NCBI RefSeq assembly: GCF_007679345.1
Contig: NZ_VEGH01000004.1
Location: 1 to 64,000 of the forward strand
DNA: 64,000 nt
Direction of reading: 5' to 3'
From: Cellulosimicrobium cellulans
GTDB lineage: Bacteria; Actinomycetota; Actinomycetes; Actinomycetales; Cellulomonadaceae
Shown one piece after another: positions 34,472-43,164 of the stretch. Positions within the stretch are counted from its first letter, which is position 1, and every line of letters begins with the position of its first letter. The notes under the pieces were generated by a model, which was given only the letters and a program-made list of their open reading frames with translations, searched no databases and had not been told where the DNA came from. Both the position numbers and the translations under genes were made by a program.

Positions 34472-35773
34472 TCAGCCTAGGGTGCCGGGCGCGGCGGCCC
34501 GGTCGTCGACCGGCGCGCCCGGCGGCAGCGGCAGCTCGGCGTGCACCCGGAACCCGCCGCCCGGGCGCGGGCCGGCGCTCAGCGTGCCGCCGACCATCGT
34601 CGCCCGCTCCCGCATGCCGAGCAGGCCCTGCCCGGCGCCGTCCGAGTCGGCGGCGGCGCCCCGGCCGTCGTCGGTGATCTCGAGGACGAGCGCGGCCGGC
34701 TGCCACTGCGCCAGCACCGTCACCGTCACGTCGGGGCCGCCGTGCTTCAGCACGTTCGTCAGGGCCTCCTGGCAGATCCGGTACACCGTGAGGCCGATGC
34801 CGGGGGGCAGCCGGCGGGGCGTGCCCATCCGGACCAGGGACGCGCGGACCCCGGAGGAGCGGACCTGCTCCACGAGGGACTCCAGGTCGTGCTCGGCGGG
34901 CTGCGGCGTGTACGGGGCCGCACCGGCCGGCGCGGTGCCCGGGGCGAGCGCGCCGGCGGGGGCCGGGGCGCCCGGCACCCGCTCGGGCTCGCGCAGCACC
35001 CCGAGCAGCCGGCGCATGTCGGCCAGCGCCGCCCGGCCGGTCTCCGCGATCGTGCCGAGCGCCCGGGTCGCCGCCTCGGGGTCCGCGGCGGCGGCGTACC
35101 GCCCGCCGTCCGCCTGCGCCACGACGACCGACAGCGAGTGGGCGACGATGTCGTGCATCTCGCGCGCGATCCGGGTGCGCTCGGCGGCGGTCGCGATGCG
35201 CGCCTGCTGGTCGCGCTCGACCTCGAGCCGCTCCGCGCGGTCGCGCAGCGCGGCGATCGTCACCCGGCGCGAGCGCCGGACCAGCCCGAACGCCCACACC
35301 GCGGCGGCCGTCACCGAGGCGAACAGCCACAGGGCGATCCCGGACGCGGCCACCTCGGCGGCGCTGCCGCTCCAGGACTGCAGCAGCAGCCCGCTCACCA
35401 TCGCGAGGTTGCCGACGAGCGCCGACCCCATCGCCGTCAGGTGCGCCCACCGCGGGCCGTGCACCGTCACGGAGTACAGCGCCACGAGCACCGCGAGGTC
35501 GGAGGGCATGACCAGCGGCACGCCGATCAGCAGGTGCAGCAGGCACGCGGCGTAGACGGCGACGACGGACGCCACGGGGTTGCGGCGCCGCCAGCCCAGG
35601 GGGAGCCAGGCGGCCAGCGCGAGCACCGCGCCCGCGTACATGCTCAGTCCCGAGTTCGGCGCCATGCTCGCCGCGAGGGGGACGACGACGAGTCCCGTCA
35701 GCACGGTCGCGCTGAGGTCGATCGGCAGCTGGTGGCGTTCCTCCCACCGCGTGAGGCGTTCCCACCACGTCAT
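34472..35773 (-). CDS. NarL-type sensor histidine kinase
   Basis: 433 residues. Several membrane spans occupy about residues 20-170 (LSATVLTGLVVVPLAASMAP, VVAVYAACLLHLLIGVPL, LWLFASVTAAAVWAFGLV). A HisKA_3 dimerisation domain follows, with the phosphoacceptor His in RIAREMHDIVAHSLSVVVAQADGG. The ATPase domain has YRICQEALTNVLKHGG, ITDDGRG and GLLGMRERATMVGG. A Pro/Ala/Gly-rich insert of about 25 residues separates the two. The short extracytoplasmic loops suggest intramembrane sensing. ATG at 35773 follows a TACGCT -10 box by 6 nt. It forms an operon with the response regulator. Confidence 0.93.
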   Translation of the reverse strand: MTWWERLTRWEERHQLPIDLSATVLTGLVVVPLAASMAPNSGLSMYAGAVLALAAWLPLGWRRRNPVASVVAVYAACLLHLLIGVPLVMPSDLAVLVALYSVTVHGPRWAHLTAMGSALVGNLAMVSGLLLQSWSGSAAEVAASGIALWLFASVTAAAVWAFGLVRRSRRVTIAALRDRAERLEVERDQQARIATAAERTRIAREMHDIVAHSLSVVVAQADGGRYAAAADPEAATRALGTIAETGRAALADMRRLLGVLREPERVPGAPAPAGALAPGTAPAGAAPYTPQPAEHDLESLVEQVRSSGVRASLVRMGTPRRLPPGIGLTVYRICQEALTNVLKHGGPDVTVTVLAQWQPAALVLEITDDGRGAAADSDGAGQGLLGMRERATMVGGTLSAGPRPGGGFRVHAELPLPPGAPVDDRAAAPGTLG

Positions 35774-35779
35774 CGCGCC

Positions 35780-35785
35780 AGCGTA
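35780..35785 (-). promoter_or_regulatory. -10 box of the histidine kinase operon
   Basis: Minus-strand TACGCT, 6 nt from the ATG at 35773; leaderless arrangement. Confidence 0.5.
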
Positions 35786-35840
35786 GGTCGGCGCCGCCGG
35801 CCGGTCGTGCCCCCGGGGGCGGACGGAGGTCCCGCCCGGG

Positions 35841-35858
35841 GTCCGCCCACGGGCGGAC
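35841..35858. promoter_or_regulatory. Palindrome between two divergent two-component systems
   Basis: GTCCGCCC-AC-GGGCGGAC is a perfect 8+8 bp palindrome in the 155-nt gap between the divergent systems. It is a candidate operator shared by both promoters. Confidence 0.4.
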
Positions 35859-35916
35859 GGGGCGACTTCACCGAACCGATACCCCGGTGCGCCGTGTCCT
35901 AGAAGGTCTCATGACC

Positions 35917-35922
35917 TAACAT
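35917..35922 (+). promoter_or_regulatory. -10 box of the OmpR-type operon
   Basis: TAACAT lies 6 nt before the ATG at 35929, without a ribosome binding site. Confidence 0.5.
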
Positions 35923-35928
35923 GGCGCC

Positions 35929-36621
35929 ATGACCCAGGTGCTGCTGGCCGAGGACGATCCCGCCATTGCCGAGCCCTTGGCGCGCGCGCTCGGCCGCGAG
36001 GGCTACGACGTCCGCGTGCAGGGCACCGGGCAGGGTGCGATCGACCGCGCGAGCGAGGCCGACCTCGTCGTCCTGGACCTCGGCCTGCCCGACATGGACG
36101 GGCTCGACGTCGCGCGCGCGATCCGGAACCAGGGGCTGACCACCCCGGTGCTGGTGCTGACCGCCCGCGCCGACGAGGTCGACCTCGTCGTGGGGCTGGA
36201 CGCCGGCGCCGACGACTACGTGACCAAGCCGTTCCGGCTGGCCGAGCTGCTCGCCCGGGTGCGGGCCCTGCTGCGCCGCACCGGCGGGGACACCCCCGAC
36301 GAGGACGAGCTCCGCAGCCAGGACGTCCGCGTCGACGTCGCCGCGCACCGCGCGTTCCAGGCCGAGCGCGAGCTGCACCTCACCGCCAAGGAGTTCGACC
36401 TGCTGCGCGTGCTCGTCGGCGCGGCCGGCACCGTCGTGGCCCGCGAGACGCTCATGCGCGAGGTCTGGGGCTCGGACCCGACCGGCTCGACCAAGACGCT
36501 CGACATGCACGTGTCCTGGCTGCGCCGCAAGCTCGGCGACGACGCGAGCGCGCCCCGCTACATCAGCACCGTGCGGGGAATGGGCTTCCGGTTCGAGTCC
36601 GGCGAGGGCACCCGGGGCTGA
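35929..36621 (+). CDS. OmpR/PhoB-family response regulator
   Basis: 230 residues. The receiver domain starts QVLLAEDDPAIAEPLARAL, with the phosphoacceptor Asp in LVVLDLGLPDMDG, Thr in VLVLTARAD and Lys in DYVTKPFRL. The winged-helix DNA-binding domain (about 130-225) has LTAKEFDLLRVLVGAAGTVVARETLM and STKTLDMHVSWLRRKLGDD, then YISTVRGMGFRF. It is followed by its kinase after 3 nt. It appears leaderless, which is common for actinobacterial regulators. The signal is unknown. Confidence 0.95.
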   Translation: MTQVLLAEDDPAIAEPLARALGREGYDVRVQGTGQGAIDRASEADLVVLDLGLPDMDGLDVARAIRNQGLTTPVLVLTARADEVDLVVGLDAGADDYVTKPFRLAELLARVRALLRRTGGDTPDEDELRSQDVRVDVAAHRAFQAERELHLTAKEFDLLRVLVGAAGTVVARETLMREVWGSDPTGSTKTLDMHVSWLRRKLGDDASAPRYISTVRGMGFRFESGEGTRG

Positions 36622-36624
36622 CCC

Positions 36625-37950
36625 GTGCGCCGCCGCGTCCTCCAGGCCACCATCGCGGCCGTCACGGTGGCGGTCGTCCTGCTCGGGTTCCCGCTCGCCT
36701 TCCTCGGCGCGCAGTATGTCCGGGACAACGAGATCGGGTCGCTCGAGACCCGCGCGTCCGACCTGGCGCGGCAGGTCGACAGCCGCGTCCAGGAGGGCAC
36801 GCCGCTGTCCGACACCATGCTCGAGCCGTACGTCGACCGCGGCGGCGGCGTCGCGGTCAGCATCTTCGTCGTCACGACCGACGGCGCCCGCTACCAGGCG
36901 GGCCCGGACGTGCCCGAGCGCGCGATCACGATCACCGAGACGGCGACCACCGGCGCCCGGATCACGATGTACGCGCCGTGGTGGGACGTGTTCCTCATGA
37001 GCGCCCAGATCATGGGGCTCGTCGTGGCGGCGGCGATCGTCGCGTTCGCGGCGGGCATCGGCATGGCCATCTGGCAGGCGAACCGGCTGGCCGCCCCGCT
37101 GGTGTACCTCGCGGCGTCCGCCGAGCAGCTGGGCTCCGGGCAGGTGCGGCCGCAGCTGGAGCCGTCCGGGGTCGAGGAGATCGACCTGGTGGCCGCCGAG
37201 CTCGCGCGCAGCGCCGACCGGATGGCGGGCCGGCTCGCCGCCGAGCGGCAGTTCGCCTCGGACGCCTCGCACCAGCTCCGCACCCCGCTGACCGCGCTCA
37301 CCATGCGGCTCGAGGAGATCATGCTGGCCTCCGACGACCCGGCCGTGCGGGAGGAGGCGCGGATCTCCCTGGAGCAGGTCGAGCGGCTGGTCACGGTCGT
37401 CGACGACCTGCTGACCCGGTCGCGGCGCGCGCAGGGCGGGACGACGGAGGCGATCCGGCTGGGCGACGTCGTGCACCAGCAGGAGGAGGAGTGGCGGCCG
37501 ACCTTCGAGGCCGAGGGCCGCCGCCTGGTCATCGAGGTCGACCCGACGGCGCAGGTGCTCGCCACCCCCGGGGCGCTGGCCCAGGTGCTGGCGACGCTGA
37601 TCGAGAACTCGCTGCGGCACGGCGGCGGCACCACGACGGTGCGGTCCCGCGCGGGCGCCGCGCGCTCGGTCGTGGTCGAGGTGGCGGACGAGGGCGACGG
37701 CGTCCCGGACGACCTGGCGCCGCGGATCTTCGAGCGCGAGGTCACGTCCGGCAAGGGCACCGGCCTGGGGCTGGCGCTCGCCCGGGACCTGGCGTCCGCG
37801 GACGGCGCGCGGCTGGAGCTCGCGCAGCGGCGGCCGGCGGTGTTCGCGCTGTTCCTCGCGGGCGTCCCGGCGGCGATGGCGCCCGACGTGGTGCTGCCGC
37901 GGGGGTCGGTCATCTCGCCGCGCTCGGAGCGGGCGCGCCGGCGGCGCTGA
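36625..37950 (+). CDS. HAMP-domain sensor histidine kinase
   Basis: 441 residues. An N-terminal span (IAAVTVAVVLLGFPLAFLGA), an extracytoplasmic sensor of about 95 residues, a second span (IMGLVVAAAIVAFAAGIGMAI) and a HAMP linker precede a HisKA domain with the phosphoacceptor His in FASDASHQLRTPLTAL. The ATPase domain has LIENSLRHGGG, DEGDGVPDDLAPRIFERE and GTGLGLALARDLA. It should phosphorylate the upstream OmpR-type regulator. GTG at 36625 follows the regulator stop by 3 nt. Kinases of this type often monitor the envelope, but the ligand cannot be inferred. Confidence 0.94.
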   Translation: MRRRVLQATIAAVTVAVVLLGFPLAFLGAQYVRDNEIGSLETRASDLARQVDSRVQEGTPLSDTMLEPYVDRGGGVAVSIFVVTTDGARYQAGPDVPERAITITETATTGARITMYAPWWDVFLMSAQIMGLVVAAAIVAFAAGIGMAIWQANRLAAPLVYLAASAEQLGSGQVRPQLEPSGVEEIDLVAAELARSADRMAGRLAAERQFASDASHQLRTPLTALTMRLEEIMLASDDPAVREEARISLEQVERLVTVVDDLLTRSRRAQGGTTEAIRLGDVVHQQEEEWRPTFEAEGRRLVIEVDPTAQVLATPGALAQVLATLIENSLRHGGGTTTVRSRAGAARSVVVEVADEGDGVPDDLAPRIFEREVTSGKGTGLGLALARDLASADGARLELAQRRPAVFALFLAGVPAAMAPDVVLPRGSVISPRSERARRRR

Positions 37951-38053
37951 GCCGGGTCCCTCACCCCCCGCGGGTGGGCCGGCGGCGCGACCACCGGCGC
38001 TAGCCTCGCCGCGAGGGGCGCCTCCGCCGCGGGCGCCCGAGGGGGTGGGCTCG

Positions 38054-39436
38054 ATGGCCGAGCAACGACCCGCGCCGGGCGCGGCGGCCGACCTGACCGC
38101 ACGGATCGCCGCGCTGGAGGCCGAGAACGCCCAGCTGCGGGCGGCCGCCACGGCCCGCGCCGCCGCCGACGCGGCCGCCGCTTCGCCCGCCGGGGGTCCC
38201 GCCGGCCCGCCCGCGGACCGGAGGCAGCGGCACGCCGGCCGCGCGACCGCCGCGGTCGTCCTCGTGGTGCTCGGCGCCCTGCTCGCCCCCGTCGCCGTGG
38301 TGGCGGTGTGGGCCCGGGACCTCGTCACCGACACGGACCGGTACCTGGCGACGGTCGGTCCCCTGGTCGACGACCCGCAGATCCAGAGCGCCGTGACCAA
38401 CCGGGTGACCGGGGCGATCGTGGACGCGGCGGACCTGGACGGGCTGGCAGGGGAGGCGGTGACCGCGGTGGACGGCCTCGGGCTGCCGCCCCGGGTGTCC
38501 GCGCTCGTCGGTTCGTTGCAGGAGCCCCTGGTCGACGCGGCGACGGGCTTCATCCGCCGGGCCGTGGACGCCGTGGTGACGTCGGACGTGCTCGAGGCGG
38601 TGTGGGACGAGGCCAACCGCACGGTGCACCAGCAGCTGAACGCGGTGCTGCGCGGCGACCCGGACGCGATCGCGAGCATCGACGCGCAGGGCACGCTGGT
38701 GGTCGACCTGACCGGGGTGGTGGACACGGTGCGCGCCTCGCTGTCGGACGCGGGCTTCACGATCGTGGACCGGTTGCCCACGATCAGCGCGAGCTTCCCG
38801 CTGATGCAGAGCGCGGACCTGGTCCGGGCGCAGAACGCCTACCGGGTGCTGGACGTGCTGGGCACCTGGCTGGTCTGGCTGTCGCTGGGCCTGCTGGCCG
38901 CCGGGGTGCTGGTGGCGGTGCACCGCTCACGGGCCCTGGTGGTCGCAGGGCTGTCGCTCGCCGGGGCGATGCTGCTGCTCGGTGCCGCGCTGACCATCGG
39001 CCGCTCGGTGTACGTCGACGCGCTGCCGCCGGCGGTCCAGCGTCCCGACGCGGCCGTGGTGGTCTACGACCAGGTGGTGACGTTCCTGCGGGTCGCCCTC
39101 CGGTCGGCGTTCGTGCTCGGGCTCGTCGTGGCCCTGGTGGCGTTCGTGGCGGGCGGGACCTCGGCGGCGCGCGCGCTGCGGGCGTCCTGGACCCGCGCCG
39201 CGACCGGGCTGCGGACGGCGGGCGAGCACCGGGGGATCAGCACGGGGCCCGTCGGGGTGTGGTTGGACGAGCAGCGGGTGCTGGTGCGGGTGCTGATCGC
39301 GGGCGGGGCGGCGCTGGCGCTGGTGCTGGCCGGGCACCTCACGCCGGCGTACGTGGCGACGGTCGCGGTCGTGGCGGTGGTGCTGCTGGCGGTGACGACG
39401 CTCGTGGCGCGGCCGGCAGGGCCGCAGAGCCGGTAG
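38054..39436 (+). CDS. Membrane protein with four spans, unknown function
   Basis: 460 residues. The N-terminus has a short coiled-coil (LTARIAALEAENAQLRAAA), then a basic stretch and a span (AAVVLVVLGALLAPVAVVAVWA). An extracytoplasmic domain of about 200 residues (DTDRYLATVGPLVDDPQIQSAVTNRVTGAI) precedes further spans (LVWLSLGLLAAGVLVAVH, LVVAGLSLAGAMLLLGAAL, FVLGLVVALVAFVAGG, and a C-terminal pair). This layout is frequent in actinobacteria, but I know no function. ATG at 38054 is used; a GTG at 38045 is an alternative in the same frame, with GAGGGGG upstream. It follows the two-component system by about 100 nt and could be on a separate transcript (TAGCCT -10 at 38001-38006). Confidence 0.88.
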   Translation: MAEQRPAPGAAADLTARIAALEAENAQLRAAATARAAADAAAASPAGGPAGPPADRRQRHAGRATAAVVLVVLGALLAPVAVVAVWARDLVTDTDRYLATVGPLVDDPQIQSAVTNRVTGAIVDAADLDGLAGEAVTAVDGLGLPPRVSALVGSLQEPLVDAATGFIRRAVDAVVTSDVLEAVWDEANRTVHQQLNAVLRGDPDAIASIDAQGTLVVDLTGVVDTVRASLSDAGFTIVDRLPTISASFPLMQSADLVRAQNAYRVLDVLGTWLVWLSLGLLAAGVLVAVHRSRALVVAGLSLAGAMLLLGAALTIGRSVYVDALPPAVQRPDAAVVVYDQVVTFLRVALRSAFVLGLVVALVAFVAGGTSAARALRASWTRAATGLRTAGEHRGISTGPVGVWLDEQRVLVRVLIAGGAALALVLAGHLTPAYVATVAVVAVVLLAVTTLVARPAGPQSR

Positions 39437-39499
39437 CGTCTGCGCTCGGGGCTGCACGCCACCGCCTCCTCCCGACCGCAGAGCACTCCAGGAAGCACC

Positions 39500-41365
39500 A
39501 TGCCCTCCCAGAACACCGCCGACCGGCAGGTGACCACGCCCGCCCGCGTGCCCGCTCGCGACGCGTCCGCCCGCAGCAGCGCGAGGGACCGGGCTCGAGG
39601 AATGCTGCTCGGTTGGCCGGGCGAGGCTCTCGCCGTCGCGCTGCTCGGCTCGGCGATGGTCGCGCACGCGTTCCGGTGGGACATCGACCGGCTGCGAGCG
39701 CCCCTCGGCATGGGTGATCTGCTCTACGCGTACGCCACGGCGCACATGTGGGGCCGTGGCGCACCGTTCGGGGACGACAGCCTGGGCTTCCCCGCAGGGA
39801 TGCACCTGCCGTACTACCCCACCGGCGACGCGGTGCACAACGCACTGGCCGGCTTCTTCGCCCAGTTCACGCAGGACCCGTTCCTGCCGCTGAACCTGGT
39901 GCTCGCCACGTCGTTCCCGCTCACCGCGCTCGCGGGTCTGTGGCTGCTGCGCCTAGTGGGCCTCCGTGGGCCGCTCGCGGTGGTCGCGGCCCTGGGCCTG
40001 ACCGCGATCCCGTTCCACTGGCTCCGGCCTGACCACGTCTACCTGGCGACGATGTACCCGGCGGTGCTCGCGGTCGTTCTCGCGCTGCTGGTGGGATCCG
40101 GACAGCTGGCGCGGGCGTGGCGTGAGCGTCGGGTGGTCGTGCTCGGCGCGTCGGCGGTGGCGATGCTGCTCGTCGGTGCCGGCGGGATCTACTACGCGTG
40201 CTTCGCCATCCTGCTCATCGCGTGCGCCGCGCTCTACCGGGTGTTCCGCGGCGCCCGGTGGCGGGTGGTTCTCGGCTCTCTGATCCCGGCGGCGATCGTC
40301 ACGCTGGTGCTCGGAGCGACCCTGCTGCCGAGCGCTCTGTGGGCGGGTGCGCACCCGGCCACGGGGGACGTCGCGCAGCGCTACCCGGTCGAGAGCGTCA
40401 TGTACTCCGGTTCGCTCAGCATGGCGCTCCTCCCCACGCCGTTCAGCGACCTGCCGGGTGCGGGCGCGCTCGGTGACCTCGCGCAGTCGATGTACGAGCA
40501 GGCGACCCTCACCCCGACCTCCGGCGTGCTCGTGTGGTCGAACAGCGGGTCGGTGTTCACGATGATCGCGATCGCCTTCGTCGCGGTGGGAGCCTTCGTG
40601 GTGTCCCGCCGCCGGATGCGCGCGTCGCGCGCGCCGGTGGAGGACGAGACGGGGCGGGTGCCGTTGTCGCTCGTGCTCGGCCTGCTCGTCGCGGCCGTGC
40701 TCTTCTTCGTGCCGTGGGGGCTGAACTTCCTGTTCTCCTTCCTGGTGACGCCCCAGCTGCGCGGCTGGGACCGGTTGGTACCCGTGCTGTTCGCGCTCGT
40801 CGTCGCCGCGGCGGGCGTGGTGTGGCGCGACCTGGGGTGGTCGACGGGAGGCAGGCTGGCCTGGGGCGTCTCGGCCGTCCTCGCGGTGGTGGTCGTCCTC
40901 GACTCCGTCACCCCGTACCGCGCGTCGTACGACGCGCTGGTGGACCCGGGACTCTCCGAGCTCGCCGCCGGTCGGACGTACGCGGAGGCGCTCGACGCGG
41001 AGGTGCCCGAGGAGTGCGGGGTGCTGCAGCTCCCGTACGTCGCGACGCCGGAGGTCGCTGACGTCGAGGGCCTCGGCAACTACGAGCACCTGGTGCCGGC
41101 CCTCACCAACCCCGGCAAGGACTGGTCCTTCGGCGCCATCAAGGCGACGCCCGACAGCGCGCTGCCGGAGGAGATCGGCAGCCGTGTCGAGCCCGAGGAG
41201 CTGGACGAGCTGCGGGACACCGGGTTCTGCGCGGTGCACGTCGACTGGCGCGGTTACACCGCCGAGGAGGCGGTCGCGGTCCGGACGGAGCTGGACGCGC
41301 TGCTGGGCGACCCGGTGGCGACAGGGCACGGAGACGACTGGAGCGCGTACGCCCTGGACCGCTGA
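39500..41365 (+). CDS. Large polytopic membrane protein, probable GT-C-type glycosyltransferase or related
   Basis: 621 residues with about 11-12 predicted spans up to residue 475 and a C-terminal soluble part of about 140 residues outside the membrane. Early motifs LRAPLGMGDLLYAYATAHMWG and FPAGMHLPYYPTGD sit in the first large outer loop, where GT-C enzymes place catalytic acidic residues. It resembles YfhO-like or uncharacterised actinobacterial membrane proteins that use polyprenyl-linked sugars. No defined acceptor can be given. AGGAAG precedes the ATG at 39500. It opens the surface polysaccharide region. The 620-residue protein encoded at 50765-52627 has a similar layout, including a large outer C-terminal segment. 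Confidence 0.75.
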   Translation: MPSQNTADRQVTTPARVPARDASARSSARDRARGMLLGWPGEALAVALLGSAMVAHAFRWDIDRLRAPLGMGDLLYAYATAHMWGRGAPFGDDSLGFPAGMHLPYYPTGDAVHNALAGFFAQFTQDPFLPLNLVLATSFPLTALAGLWLLRLVGLRGPLAVVAALGLTAIPFHWLRPDHVYLATMYPAVLAVVLALLVGSGQLARAWRERRVVVLGASAVAMLLVGAGGIYYACFAILLIACAALYRVFRGARWRVVLGSLIPAAIVTLVLGATLLPSALWAGAHPATGDVAQRYPVESVMYSGSLSMALLPTPFSDLPGAGALGDLAQSMYEQATLTPTSGVLVWSNSGSVFTMIAIAFVAVGAFVVSRRRMRASRAPVEDETGRVPLSLVLGLLVAAVLFFVPWGLNFLFSFLVTPQLRGWDRLVPVLFALVVAAAGVVWRDLGWSTGGRLAWGVSAVLAVVVVLDSVTPYRASYDALVDPGLSELAAGRTYAEALDAEVPEECGVLQLPYVATPEVADVEGLGNYEHLVPALTNPGKDWSFGAIKATPDSALPEEIGSRVEPEELDELRDTGFCAVHVDWRGYTAEEAVAVRTELDALLGDPVATGHGDDWSAYALDR

Positions 41366-41394
41366 GGGCCCGGCCAGGTGGAAATGGCCTGGGG

Positions 41395-41400
41395 TAGCCT
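41395..41400 (+). promoter_or_regulatory. -10 box of the DUF4214 operon
   Basis: TAGCCT, 40 nt upstream of the GTG at 41441; a GAGAAGGGA ribosome binding site lies between. It would drive the overlapped five-gene set to 45018. Confidence 0.4.
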
Positions 41401-41440
41401 CTGACGTCACCCGGACGGAGCCGCAGCGAGAAGGGACCCC

Positions 41441-42229
41441 GTGCTCGGACAGGAAGTGGTCGTCGCGCTCTACCGAGCCCTGCTGGGGCACCCCCCGGAC
41501 GCCCAGGGCCTCGCGTACTGGCAGGAGACGGACTCGGTCGAGGCGCTCGTCGACGCCCTGCGGGCCACGCCCCGGTACACGCAGCGGGCGCTCGCCCTGG
41601 CCGGCGCGAGCGCGACCCCGGACCTGGACCCCGCGGACCAGGCAGCCGCCCGGATCCTCGCGTCCCGCGGTCTCACGGAGCTCGCCGCCCCGGTGCCCGG
41701 ACCCGGCACCCACCGCGCGCTGGAGGCCTTCCCCTGGGAGCTGCTGGGCCTCCGGCCGGGGTCGCGGGTGCGGGTCGTGGGCCGCTACGCGCCCGAGCTC
41801 GCGCACGAGCTGCGAGGGCGGGACCCGGGTGCGCAGGTCGTGGCCGGGGTCGGCGACCAGGTGCCCGCGCCGCGGGTCGAGGTGCTCGTGCTCACCGCGG
41901 GCGGCGACCTGGCCGCGCTGCGGTCGGGCCGCCCGGACGTGCTCCGCGCGGTCCGCGACGGGGTGGTCGTGCCGTCGGTGGTGGACCCGACGCGCCCGGC
42001 GGACGAGACGGCGCCCGACCGCGCGCGGCTGCGCGACGCCCTGCACGAGCTCGGCTTCGCCGAGGTCCGGGTCGCGCACCGTCCCCGCCACGGGGCCGCC
42101 GCGACCGTGCTCGCCACGACGCTGGCCACCCCGACACCGGGCAGGCTCCTGCGGCGCGGCGACGCGGACGAGCTCCCCGCCGTGACCTGGCTGCTCGCCC
42201 GTCGCGTCGCGACGGAGACCGACCGATGA
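41441..42229 (+). CDS. DUF4214-like N-terminus, unknown C-terminal domain
   Basis: 262 residues, soluble. The first 65 residues, VVVALYRALLGHPPDAQGLAYW, match the DUF4214 pattern (LYxxxLGRxPDxxGxxYW), a helical domain found in surface-polysaccharide loci and large adhesins. The rest (FPWELLGLRPGSRVRVVGRYAPELAHELRGRD, VEVLVLTAGGDLAALR) looks like a degenerate nucleotide- or SAM-binding Rossmann fold without a clear catalytic motif. GTG at 41441 has GAGAAGGGA upstream. Its stop overlaps the next start (ATGA). It is probably an accessory or scaffold protein for the following enzymes. Confidence 0.7.
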   Translation: MLGQEVVVALYRALLGHPPDAQGLAYWQETDSVEALVDALRATPRYTQRALALAGASATPDLDPADQAAARILASRGLTELAAPVPGPGTHRALEAFPWELLGLRPGSRVRVVGRYAPELAHELRGRDPGAQVVAGVGDQVPAPRVEVLVLTAGGDLAALRSGRPDVLRAVRDGVVVPSVVDPTRPADETAPDRARLRDALHELGFAEVRVAHRPRHGAAATVLATTLATPTPGRLLRRGDADELPAVTWLLARRVATETDR

Positions 42230-43164
42230 GCCCGCGCTTCGTCCTGGTCGGCCTGGGCGCGGAGCTCTCGCTGCGCCCGCTGGGCCGACGGCTCGCGGAC
42301 CTGGGCCACCGGACCGTCGTCGTGGACCTCGCGGACCGTGCGGCGGACGCGTCCGTCGTACCTCCCGGGGACGGGCCGCTCGTGCTCGTCTCGTCGCAGC
42401 ACCTCGCCATGTCCGGCGGTGTCTACGACGAGTTCACCGGTCTGACCAGCCACTACGTGGCTCCTCAGGTCCTGCGCGACCGGCTCGGCGCCGACCTGCT
42501 CGTCTACGTCCCGCACGACCTGTCCGAACCGGTCCTGGACAGCGAGGTCGACCTCCTCCAGACCGTCGACCTCTACGCGGCGGCCGACCGCGACGCCTGG
42601 TGGGCGTCGGCCCACGTGCCGACCGTCGTCGTGGGGTGGGCGGGGACCGCCGGGCCGGACAGCACGGACTGGTCGTCCGCTCCCGTCGACCAGGGCGTCC
42701 TGTTCCTCACCCAGGTCCGTTGGCTGATGGAGCAGGGCGGGCCCGACTTCGTGCGCCGGACGCTGGCCCGCACGCTCGCCTCGGGCCTGGCCGTGAAGCT
42801 GCCCGTGTGGCCGGGGATCGAGAGCCTCGCCGACGCGCTCCGCGAGGACGGCGTCCCGCTGCTCGACCCGCTCCTCCCCGCGGCGCTGGTCGCGCGGCAC
42901 ACCCCGCTCGTCGTGACCAACGGGCCGAGCTCCGTGCTGGCGGAGGCGTCGGACGCCGGGCACCGGCCCCTGGTGGTGCTGCCCCCGGAGGGCGACCGCA
43001 CCTTCGCCGGGCAGCTCGACTCGGTCGACGTGGTGGTCTGCCGCGACGAGGACTTCCCCGTCGCAGCGGCACAGGCCGGTCGGGTGCGGCCGGCTGCTGC
43101 GCCGTTCGACGTCGAGGCGTTCCTGTCGGCCGTGTCGGACGCGCTCGCGCGAGGGCGCGCGTGA
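42226..43164 (+). CDS. Glycosyltransferase-B-like protein (putative)
   Basis: 312 residues. MSPRFVLVGLGAELSLRPLGRRLADLGH gives an N-terminal Rossmann strand-loop-helix, and the C-terminal half has VTNGPSSVLAEASDAGHRPLVVLPP, similar to the nucleotide-sugar-binding segment of GT-B enzymes such as CDP-glycerol transferases or UDP-GlcNAc 2-epimerases. Acidic catalytic residues cannot be assigned with confidence. The start overlaps the upstream stop by 4 nt and its own stop overlaps the HAD start (GTGA), so the set is translationally coupled. A polyol-phosphate or sugar transferase is the best guess. Confidence 0.5.
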   Translation: MSPRFVLVGLGAELSLRPLGRRLADLGHRTVVVDLADRAADASVVPPGDGPLVLVSSQHLAMSGGVYDEFTGLTSHYVAPQVLRDRLGADLLVYVPHDLSEPVLDSEVDLLQTVDLYAAADRDAWWASAHVPTVVVGWAGTAGPDSTDWSSAPVDQGVLFLTQVRWLMEQGGPDFVRRTLARTLASGLAVKLPVWPGIESLADALREDGVPLLDPLLPAALVARHTPLVVTNGPSSVLAEASDAGHRPLVVLPPEGDRTFAGQLDSVDVVVCRDEDFPVAAAQAGRVRPAAAPFDVEAFLSAVSDALARGRA

